A stretch of 64,000 bases of DNA from positions 20,620,001 to 20,684,000 of the forward strand of contig JAPYXD010000723.1 of the NCBI GenBank assembly GCA_030998225.1, given 5' to 3'. Under the pieces are notes generated by a model. It was given only the letters and a program-made list of their open reading frames with translations, was not told the DNA's origin and ran no database searches. Each line of letters starts with the position of its first letter. The stretch's first letter is position 1. The DNA comes from Diplolepis rosae. Lineage: Eukaryota; Arthropoda; Insecta; Hymenoptera; Diplolepididae. The translations under genes were made by a program, and so were the position numbers. This document shows positions 55,516 to 64,000 of this stretch, piece after piece.

Positions 55516-55681
55516 TGAGTGCCAGTGACAGTGTGGGCAGAATGAGGATAGAGAGAGAGAGAGAGAAAGGAGAGCGTGTGCGTCACTGAATTCCAGTGAC
55601 AGTGTAGATAGAAAGAAGGAGGGAGGGTTTGCGTCACTGGGTCCCAGTGACAGTGTAGGAAGGGGAGAAAGGGTTATAGTG

Positions 55682-55692
55682 TTTATATATGC
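55682..55692 (-). promoter_or_regulatory. LTR TATA box
   Basis: The minus strand reads GCATATATAAACACT. It is well placed upstream of the palindrome array and purine-rich leader. The same box in the 3' LTR is near 47737. Confidence 0.6.
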
Positions 55693-56533
55693 ACTAGTCT
55701 CGGGAGCTTACTGTGCCCTGCGTCCGGAGGCGTGTCGGGAGTCGGGAGCAAGAATGGCACCAAGTGATGATGATACATCGTAGTTGTTTATTCTGCACTA
55801 TGCTCACTACACTTACTTAACACTAAGTCGAAGTAGCTGGGGTTTCGTGGGGTTCGCACGACGTTGACACTCGTCGTAGGTCAGGGAAGCTGCCCTGGAC
55901 TCAACTGTCAATCAAGCGTCTCGAGGCCCTTTTTATAGGGATGGAAAATCGGGGAGAAGTGTCGCAGTGGAAGGAGTATCGTTTTTTTTTCATAGTTTTT
56001 CGAGTACCGATACTCCTTCCCCTTGCAAGTTCACTGACCACTTGGAGGGAGGTAATGTTGCTGTCCCTCTCACTCCTGTGGCCAGCATCGTTTCGTCCTT
56101 TTCTTCCCAATTCGTAGCGATTGATTGGGAAGGGGTAGGCGTTGAGAGAAGTGCTCTCCTCTCTGCTTTTCCTTGCCTTTCCCGACCTTCACTTTTCCAG
56201 CTTGCAGTGAGTGAAGGTCGTTCCTAGGCAAGGGAGGTGAGACGGTAGAGGGGAGGGCACTTGCGTCTGGTCGGTAGGTTGCAGGGGTGCGACAAGAACG
56301 GGGCTTTTCCGACACTGATGCGTGCATCAGAAAAGGACGCACGGTAGTACCTTTCTAACGGTACCGTTTTTCGAAGGCCTCGAGTCGCTTCTCCGATTGA
56401 ATTTCGGACAAGTATCTTTTTTCTTTTAATGGTTCGAAACTATAATGATTTTCTACCATTATTATATACGGCTTAAGGCGCGTATAACAACGTATACAAA
56501 TCACCATTGCAATTTACTCATTGATTGCCTATG

Positions 56534-57516
56534 CCCCCATAGCGCAATACCTTCCCTGAACGTTCCCATAAAACGTTCAAATGGTTCTATCGAACGTTGC
56601 AGGAACGTTCCTAGAGCTAAGATAATGTCCGGGTTTTTTAAGATTCTAAAGCAATGTTTCCTGCGTGTTCCTGTGGAACGTTCCAGGACTGTTCAAAAGG
56701 AATATTGAGAAAACCTTCCGCAGGAACATTCAGAGAACATTCGCAAAGAAAATTCCTGGAACCTTCCATAGAAACGTTCAGAAAGCATTTTTGGCGAACG
56801 TTCCTAGAACTTTTCGTAGGACCATCAACCATAAGGCAGAGATCAGATAAGTAAGATATGCTTTAAGGACTTATTTTTTTCAAGTTCTCGAATGGTAATT
56901 GCACATTTCCTTCATAATTGAACATCATTTAATAATTTTAAATTATGTCTTTCTTTTGTAAGATATCGTATCTGCGTATTATACTTTTTTTACTATTAAG
57001 CTCATGGATTAACTGGTACGCGTGTCATCGGTAATTGCAATTATTGTAAGTAAGACTTATAAAATTAACAACTAAAATAGATTTCTGGCACCAGATAGAT
57101 TGTTTTTATATTTAAATCATATTAAAATATATAATTCAAAGACTAATATTTGCAATCAATTATTCTTATTTTACCTATAAATGGATGTCAAAAATTATTT
57201 ATAGAAACATTCCTCACATTAGTATGTTTGAAGCTGCAGGGTTATCTATGAGGAAAGTTCCCTGAATGTTGTAGTAAATAATTCCAGAAAAATTCCCAAA
57301 AAATTTTCCCTAAATGTTCCCGTGAAATGTACCTGCTGGAACGTTCTATGCGAATGTTCTCTGAATGTTCGTGCGGAAGGTTCTCTCAATACTTCTTTTG
57401 AACGTTCCACAGGAACATTCAGAAAATATTGCTTTGAATCGTTCAAAAAACCCGGATATTTTCTTAGCTCTAGAAACGTTCATGGAATGTTCAGGGAAGG
57501 TATTGTGCTATGGGGG
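56534..57516. mobile_element. TIR element packed with GAACGTTC motifs (983 bp)
   Basis: Ends CCCCCATAGCGCAATACCTT and, reversed, CCCCCATAGCACAATACCTT. Inverted arms reach about 290 bp inward. Within the arms the palindrome GAACGTTC, or one-base variants (GAACATTC, GAATGTTC), recurs more than a dozen times. The central 400 bp is AT-rich and unrelated. No transposase. The target duplication is not clear (perhaps TG). Confidence 0.8.
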
Positions 57517-57904
57517 TGAAAATTGAAAGGCCCAACATGCATCAGTTCAGTTCAGTAAAATCAACGTCCAAACTCCGCAACGTAACCTAAACTCGATGAC
57601 AGTCCAGTTTTACCATTTTTTACCCGCGATTTCGGCCACCAGTTCATGAAAAGTAAAGGGCAAGCTCAGCCAATATTATTCCAAGTGCCGAAAATACGAC
57701 GATTCGAATCACGACTTCACCGAAGTTAAAATATTAAATCCGATTTACCTACAAATCTGAGAAAAGCCCTCAGCTTGAATTATCGGCAACTATTTAATTG
57801 GCTGGACTCAACTAGAACTCATCGAGAAATCAACTGGGGATAACTACTAATGAATAATAATCGTATCTCTTTTTACTATTTACCCATGCTGCTTATTATT
57901 AAAT
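57517..57904. other. Spacer, nothing recognised
   Basis: No motif or element end seen. Confidence 0.35.
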
Positions 57905-58752
57905 ATCCCCCAATAAAAACATTTTCAATGTAAAACTAGGGAGGTGAGGGCTCTCGTGTGAACAACGTACCAAAAAAAAACCAAATCTTCGCATACGCTC
58001 AGTGAGGGCTGAATTTCATTCGAGTGATTTATGTGATAAGGTTATATGCATGGTAATATTTTTTATGGGTTTCTTACATTGATATTACGACAGGTCATAC
58101 GCAACACTCTTCTATTAGTCGATTTGGACTCAAGAATTTCCTGTCACGCACCTGCCCGCTTTTATGACTTGCCATAGTAACATGATATAATATCAATTAC
58201 AGCATTTACATGAATCTTAATTGATTCAGAAGCACCATCTCATTCCTCCTCTTACTTCTGTTTAATATTAATTACGAATACAATATTATAGTCAACTATA
58301 AATTGTAAATAAATGATCCAGAAGCGCCTCTCCATTCCTCCCCTTGCTTCTGCTCAACAATAATTTATAATATATCTGATATGATTACTATGAATTTTGA
58401 ATAATTCCGAAACGTCTCAACATTTCTTCCTTTGCTTCTAGTCAACAATAATTTCTTCAAAATACAATAATATTGCCATTATTCTGAATTTCAAATGATT
58501 TAGAAGCGCCACCCCATTCGTCCCCTTGCTTCTAATTAACAGTAACTTCAATTAAGATGATAATATTGTCACTACAAGATAAATTTCGAATAATTCAAAT
58601 GCATCTCCCCATTCCTCCCCTTGATTTGGTTCACAGTAACTGTTCACAGTTCACTGAGCGTATGCGAAGATTTGGTTTTTTTTTTGGTGCGTTGTTCACA
58701 CAAGAGCCCTCACCTCCCTAGTTTTACATTGAAAATGTTTTTTTTGGGGGAT
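57905..58752. mobile_element. TIR element with five internal 88-bp repeats
   Basis: Inverted ends of about 105 bp: ATCCCCCAATAAAAACATTT and, reversed, ATCCCCCAAAAAAAACATTT, continuing through AACTAGGGAGGTGAGGGCTC and TCTTCGCATACGCTCAGTG. The interior has a tandem repeat array (58228-58640). No transposase. Confidence 0.85.
58228..58640. repeat. Tandem array, five copies of about 88 bp
   Basis: Units begin near 58225, 58313, 58405, 58495 and 58587. Each has a core like AGAAGCGCCTCTCCATTCCT then CCCCTTGCTTCT and an AT-rich tail AACAATAATT. Copies are clearly diverged. Confidence 0.8.
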
Positions 58753-59227
58753 ATGGATATTTTTTGGTAAACTGATGTCAACTGCCACTGACTTATTCTA
58801 ATTTTCTGAAGTTACGTTATATTAATTCAATCATGATTTTATTATAATTTGACATACATTTTAATGATTGATTTTATAGAAAGTTAATCAATGATATTAT
58901 ACTAATGAAATATTCATTTATTCCTCACAAAAGTATTTTGAAACGCTAGACTCAAAATACATGAGGTTTGAATAATATTAAATCAACTTTTAAATAATCT
59001 TTTATGCCTGATAGCCTGGAATCTGAAGTCTGAATGTGGAGCAAAAAAAAATCGTTATTCAAATGAGACTGAGTTTTACACACACATATAATCGACGTAC
59101 GCAGACAAATTTGGGGGAGGGGGGGGGGGGGGGGAGGAAATTTATTGTCGGTGAAATAAAGTGTTGTTCATACATAATTTCGAAAAGTCAGTGGCAGCTG
59201 TCATTAAAAAGAACCTCTTGCAAACTA
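58753..59227. other. Spacer with a long poly(G) tract
   Basis: AT-rich, with an almost pure G run at about 59111-59136. No gene recognised. Confidence 0.45.
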
Positions 59228-59494
59228 CGGCCTGCAATGATTATATCAATTTTGTTTACAATAATATTTTTTAAACGTTAAAAACTAAAAAAAAGAATAC
59301 CTGTCACTGAAGGCAGTTAAGTGGTTCATCAATTGTCATGTCTCCACTGTCAAGATTAGCTATTTGTTAGAATGAGACAAAAAGTAGTTGTGTCTCATTC
59401 CAACCAATAGTCAACTCTAACGGTGGAGACGTTCTGCAAATGGCGAACCAATGCACTCCCTTCAATGACAGTTATTATGTTTTTTTATATCAAT
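59228..59494. mobile_element. Palindromic MITE, copy 2
   Basis: Matches 39931-40219 (ACCTGTCACTGAAGGCAGTT, GTTGTGTCTCATTCCAACCA, ACGGTGGAGACGTTC). Both ends are more worn, and the outermost arm is shorter. Confidence 0.75.
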
Positions 59495-60179
59495 TCAAAT
59501 TTCGAGAAATAAGCTAAAACAAGTTAGAAAGTAAAACAATTCGACACTAAGCAATCTAGAATTGTCACATCAAATGTTTTGGGAAATCAGTTGAAAAGGG
59601 TTCAGATGTTGCTATTTGTTATGAATTGCCTAGACTTGCATCATATCCTGCAATTAGAAGGAGGAGATTTCATGGGGCACTCATTAATTTCTGACAGATT
59701 TCTCGAATATGGTTGTATATGTGAAGATAACTCGTGTCAGTCCGCAAGCACCACTCGAGGCTTGACAAATACGATTACTCCTTGCTCTACAGTCTACACT
59801 GCAAGCAGTAGTCGTAGCTGGACCATAGCTATTTGTAGATATACTAGACACACAAACTTGCCTCAGATATCTCTGCTTTACGTAAACTACCACTCACTGC
59901 ACAATTGCTTTGCTCAGTGATGGAAACGTCCACTTTATACTTGGGTTATCATACTATAAAAATGAGGCATGATGTTTTCCTAGTTTTTTTCACTAAAAAG
60001 TACAATTATTGTATCTATTCCTACACCTTCCATTCCAAATTTCGCCACCGAATCATAATTTCAATGCTTCAATTGTTATTTTTACCGTTAGTAACTTGAC
60101 TGTATTATTTGCAATGATGCAACTTGCAGTGGTGTGCTAATGACTGATTTTATTTATGTATGTTAAATTTTCCGATTGA
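59495..60179. other. Spacer, nothing recognised
   Basis: The plus strand is open for 113 codons at 59579-59920 without a recognisable motif; probably chance. Confidence 0.35.
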
Positions 60180-60183
60180 TTAA

Positions 60184-60904
60184 GGGGGTCTCCTCATCAG
60201 TCAGCTTCAAAAAATCGATTTTTTTTTGTTGCTTCAATCGTTAGAATTATTATCTAAGAATATTCTTATACGGACCGGGTATAGCTGATTAACATCTCAT
60301 GCCTGTAAGATTCCTTTAAATTGATTTTTTTCCTTCGGAAAACTTTAAAGCCCATTTTATGAAAACCATGTTTTTTGAAATTCCGTGCACGATTACAAAA
60401 AAACTATATGGTAAAAGCTATGTATATAAGTAAAACACTGTTTTTTAGATAATTTAATTGTGCACAAACTGAGTTAAAAAAATTTATTAAAAACTCTCTT
60501 TTTACAATATTATTAACGCACTTACTGCTAAAAAAAGGTCGAAAAATCTTGTACTTTATTAAAAAATGGCTAAAATATTCAAATTTCAACTTTCAATCAT
60601 CATAATACACTATACTGTGCAGAAAAGCCTTCCGAATAAGGAAGTATTTTAATTTTTTGTTTCGGGTAAAAATTACGGGCTGAATTTTTCACGGAGTTTG
60701 AGTTGTCCGCGGCGAGCTGCTGCGCGAGATTGCTTATAAATCCGCCATTTTTATTTATTTTGAAATTCAAAAAACTTTTTATTGTTGAATAAATATATGT
60801 TCAAAGATACGCAAAAGATCATTTGTTTCTCTTGCTATTTTCATGTTTAAAAAAAATCCTAAAAAACCACCTTTTTATGAGCCACTGATGAGGAGGAGGC
60901 CCCC
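60184..60904. mobile_element. TTAA-flanked MITE with GGGGGTCTCCTC ends (721 bp)
   Basis: Ends GGGGGTCTCCTCATCAGT and, reversed, GGGGGCCTCCTCCTCATCAG with TTAA on both sides (60180-60183, 60905-60908). AT-rich inside, no gene. A fragment of the same family is at 17148-17290. Confidence 0.75.
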
Positions 60905-61044
60905 TTAATTAACGTAGTTATATCGTATCGAGCTTTGTAATCACAATTTTGAAATCATTGTTGTAGTTTGACATATTTTTGCGAATTAGCGAGCCCAAAT
61001 GGCATAGGTAGCGTGCTGTCCGAGATTACTGGGAGAATATTTCT

Positions 61045-61605
61045 ACAGGGTAGGCCATCTAACATTTGGAACTTAAATCGGCTATAAAAAAAAACTTATG
61101 AATATTTTTTTAAAAATATGGTTTCATTAGAAAGATTGAACCTTTCCATTTAAGAATGAAACACAACATCATTCAAATGACTGCCACGGCTAAGCATACA
61201 GTACCCCATTCGATCAACTCAATTTTTCAGTACATTTTCGATTGTTTGGACAAAAGGTCAATAAGTTCAATAAGCAAAATTGTCGCATTTGGGGCTCAGA
61301 AAATCCAAAGGTCATCATTGAGAAGCTGACCCACCCACAACATGTGACTGTTTGGTGCGGATTTTTGTGCAGTGACATCATCAGGCCATTTTTCTTCGAA
61401 AATGAGCAAGGAGCAGCCGTTACGGTTAATGGCACGAAATTGTACTGAAAAATTGGGTTGATCGAATGGTGTACTGTAAGGCCAGCCGTGGACTTTTAGA
61501 TGGAAAGGTTCAATTTTTCTAATAAAACCATAGTTTTAAAAAATATCTATAAGTTTTTTTTATAGCCGATTCAAATTCCAAATGTTAGATGGCCCAACCT
61601 GTATT
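61045..61605 (+). mobile_element. IS630/mariner-type element reduced to long inverted ends around a transposase piece
   Basis: Inverted arms of about 190 and 165 bp start with GTAGGCCATCTAACATTTGG and, reversed, TTGGGCCATCTAACATTTGG. Between them a short plus-strand frame (61245-61445) encodes part of a transposase. The inner arm ends coincide with the ends of this piece (TTTTTCAGTACA / TGTACTGAAAAA). Confidence 0.8.
61245..61448 (+). pseudogene. IS630/mariner-type transposase fragment (first-Asp to middle region)
   Basis: Reads VNKFNKQNCRIWGSENPKVI, HPQHVTVWCGFLCSDI and FFENEQGAAVTVNGTK. In this transposase family these follow directly after the first catalytic Asp (the DEAHF region), which is cut off. 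The matching amino and carboxy parts are seen in the related element at 14795-15599, which lacks exactly this middle. Not functional. Confidence 0.75.
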
Positions 61606-63409
61606 CTAGCTAAGACTTTTCTTGATTTACTGTATTTTGGAATATTGCCGAGTTTATAAAACTTGATTATTGAACGCCGTCATTGTATTTACCGATTCGA
61701 CGGTTTAGGAATTTATCGATTAAGTTGCCTTATTTTGTCTGGAGTCTATATTGTGTATAATTAAAATAAATTCGATTTTATTATATTTTATTTTACGCTC
61801 TTGATGCTTATTTATTTTGAGAAATTGGAACCCTTACTTTCGTTATAGTACACGAACCCCGCGCTCTGCCATTATCCAGATTTCGGGGTCGAGCTATTTT
61901 GATTTTTTCCCGCTATACTGTAGGTCGGAATTTATTTTTGAGGTTGAATTTTGTCCATGTTAAAATTGTGAACTATGTATTCTTGAATAAAAAATAGTTT
62001 CTGAATTTCACGTCTCAGTGTTCGTTTTGTGAATCTATGGCAGTACTCTCAGATCGTGAATGGAATTCACCCCCTCCAATCTACCATTTTATTTAAAAAA
62101 AGAAAACAATTTTCCAAGTATTGGATCTATAACTTAATTCGCGCGGTTTGCTAAGAGATGGCGTAAATTGATCATGATTCCATCGTTCCAATATTCCGAA
62201 CATGCGTTGGAAAGCTACTGTCATTGTGCGTCTTTTTCAGTATATGTCATTCATTTGAAGCGTAAACAACAATAATTTTTTTCCACTCAAATATGTCGAA
62301 CTTTGTGCCTGAAAAAGTGTAATTGAGACCCCTAAATCTGGAATAGAACTTTGCAGTTGGTGATGTAGAGAGAAAATCTATGTATCTATGCTATAAACAT
62401 GCAGTTGTATTCTGCACGGGACTGGTATAAATGGTAGGTGAACCTTAATATAATCGAAGGTAATTTAGATGTCGATCGAAGTGCGTGCCATTCCCTCGAA
62501 ATCTGAAACTACATTTATTTCACCTGCTGTAAAATCGCTCTTACATTTTTGCAAAATCGGTAAAAAATAACAAAAAATATTTCATGTGCTCAATAAAAGA
62601 TATAAATTATTAAGTTAAGGAAATGTGTTTTCTAAAAACAAATTAGTAAGAATTTAATTAAATTGAAATCGTTAAATTTATTGTGATTATCAATTTATTG
62701 TAATGTAATGACATAAATTTACTTTCCATTGAAAATCTAGATTTCATTACATTGATATACCTTATATTAACATCAAAACAAACAATGAAATAAAATAAAT
62801 TTTATTTTAGCGCAAAATAATAAAAAACACAAAATAATATTAATTTTTCTGTAGATATGAAACTAAACACACAGTTTCTTTCGCCTATGAATATTTTATT
62901 CAATATCAACCTTTTTTCAAAAGATTACTAGTTGTACTCGTGGAGTAAACATTTGTTGTGGGGACAAATTCGGTATTAACAAGCTTAAAAAAGAACCATA
63001 GAGTATGAGCGACAATTCTAATTGTAAGTCAATAAAATAGAGTACCGAATGAGAATTGACTCGATAATTAATAATAAAAAGCTACCTGCGCTGAGTTTAT
63101 TCAATTCATTGGATGTTTCCGATCTTCGATATGTCACTTTAGGAAAGTTTGCAAATGCAATGGGATGAGAAACTTAGGGATTGGCTACTAATTGTTAAAG
63201 TTTCGAGAAAGCTGATGCCAGGTGTACTTAAGGAGCCCAACCCAGATTATTTGATAAGGGATGAAATATTGAAAATCAACTAACTTTAAACTAGGTTTTA
63301 AAACGGGAATAACATAATTTTATATATTTTAAGAAAGTTCTCGAAAAATACTCTAATCTTAATGCCTAGGTATATATTTTGTTTTTTCTTTTTTTTTGGT
63401 GAGGAGGAA
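61606..63409. other. AT-rich intergenic DNA
   Basis: About 1.8 kb with no ORF, RNA or inverted repeat that I can support. Confidence 0.4.
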
Positions 63410-63532
63410 AAATGGCGAAATCTTTCAAAGACGTTGTACAGCACTCTCCTAGGACGGGTCTAGGCATACCTGTTGAAACCAAAAAGCGCCTCTCACGAAC
63501 CAATGCACCGCCCGCGGTACTTCCTTTCGGCT

Positions 63533-64000
63533 TTAAACTTCGCGAGTTGTTGGTTCCGGCTTAAAGTCGCGAACGATTCTTCCGTCATCCGTTCGCTCGG
63601 GGCTCCCATCCGCGGCCACACGCCCGTTAAGCAGGCCGGCTAGTCGCGCCAACCAGGGGAGGAATAAAAAGATTCCTCTCCTGATCGACGTGGACAACCG
63701 AGTCCGCCCGAGATGCAGGACCGCGGGTGCAGACTCCGATGCGATTTCTACTGGCCCTCGTTGCTGCCGCGCTCCGCACGCCCATCGAGCCGCCTCGTCT
63801 TCATCACCAGGGTGACGAATGACTCCATAAGCATCCATAATTGTTCAGACTGAAGCATGAGAGAGACCGACGTGTCAGGACTGAGTTGTGCGCCCACTGC
63901 CTGACCGACAGCCTCCCTTGCACAGAAAAAGAATGTGTGCTCTGTGTTTTCCACAAGGGATCCGCGGTAGCGACACGACTCATCGTCTTTTTTCTTGAAG
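63533..64000 (-). pseudogene. R1-like non-LTR retrotransposon, 3' end of ORF2 (cut by window edge)
   Basis: The minus strand entering from the window end reads ESCRYRGSLVENTEHTFFFC, then REAVGQAVGAQLSPDTSVSL, MLQSEQLWMLMESFVTLVM and a basic RRLDGRAER end. The C-x-x-(R)-x..H....C block followed by a PD..V..ML.S...W....F...VM pattern is the carboxy zinc-finger tail of R1-clade ORF2 proteins. One zinc-binding Cys appears to be Arg, and small frame changes occur near 63780. Sequence below 63533 (to about 63410) is GC-rich and is probably the 3' untranslated region. Confidence 0.7.

Larger units (their letters stand above)
46166..56489 (-). mobile_element. Gypsy-superfamily LTR retrotransposon with very long LTRs (10.3 kb)
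   Basis: Target duplication ACGT flanks it (46162-46165, 56490-56493). LTRs are 2375 and 2377 bp and differ at about ten places (around 0.4%), so it is young. Minus-strand order: 5' LTR, primer-binding site, gag, protease, RT, RNase H, integrase, a repeat-bearing C-terminal region, polypurine tract, 3' LTR. Single-base frameshifts break gag-pol in at least four places. No envelope gene seen. Confidence 0.95.
54113..56489 (-). repeat. Gypsy 5' LTR
   Basis: 2377 bp. On the minus strand a TATA box (TATATAAACAC, near 55685) divides U3 (about 800 bp) from a long downstream part. AATAAA lies at 54206-54211. If these are the working signals, R would be about 1.4 kb and would include the palindrome array and the long open frame. 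The open frame runs 55515 to 54211 (434 codons) in this copy and contains no ATG. Confidence 0.9.

Noticed and set aside
57246..57519. Open frames rich in FREHS and FRRTF words within the GAACGTTC element
   Set aside because: They are translations of the GAACGTTC repeat in several frames on both strands, not genes.
59579..59920. 113-codon plus-strand frame as a small cysteine-containing protein
   Set aside because: No signal peptide or conserved spacing; not supported by any repeat or homologue in the window.

Overview
This is a eukaryotic, AT-rich window with introns, spliced exons and a very dense load of transposable elements. The mix of mariner variants, Jockey, R1-like LINE, copia, gypsy, P/THAP elements, tRNA-derived SINEs and many TIR elements points to an insect. 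A hymenopteran such as a parasitoid wasp would fit, but the sequence does not prove the order. No rRNA, tRNA, CRISPR or prokaryote-type gene was found. The only host-type gene is a small secreted serine protease homologue (SPH) whose catalytic His and Ser are replaced.

Layout. 1-5183: a giant foldback repeat, an internally deleted mariner and a pogo-like MITE. 5184-10703: duplication unit A, holding the SPH gene (promoter, signal-peptide exon at 5339, exons near 8324, 8900 and 9279) and a relic of a further SPH-like exon. 11098 to about 38890: unit B, the same roughly 5.5 kb unit spread over about 28 kb by insertions. These include Tc1, mariner and Jockey remnants, several TIR elements, and a copia element that sits in the relic exon with a perfect 5-bp target duplication. 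The second SPH copy (31242-32347) is frameshifted and has lost its signal-peptide exon.

38.9-44.7 kb is a cluster of foldback and P-superfamily (THAP) elements. It contains a near-perfect 0.67-kb palindrome and a 1.9-kb P-like element with an exact 8-bp target duplication and two convergent small genes. 46166-56489 is a 10.3-kb gypsy element on the minus strand with unusually long (2.4 kb), almost identical LTRs. 56.5-61.6 kb holds more TIR elements with internal repeat arrays. The window closes inside the 3' end of an R1-like LINE on the minus strand.

The strongest leads are the SPH duplication and decay, the convergent-gene P-like transposon, the gypsy LTR architecture (eight CACTG-N5-CAGTG palindromes downstream of a TATA box, and long ATG-less open frames), and a hammerhead-ribozyme-like motif in a Penelope-like fragment. 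Junctions were located by eye, so element ends are good to a few bases where a target duplication is quoted and approximate elsewhere.
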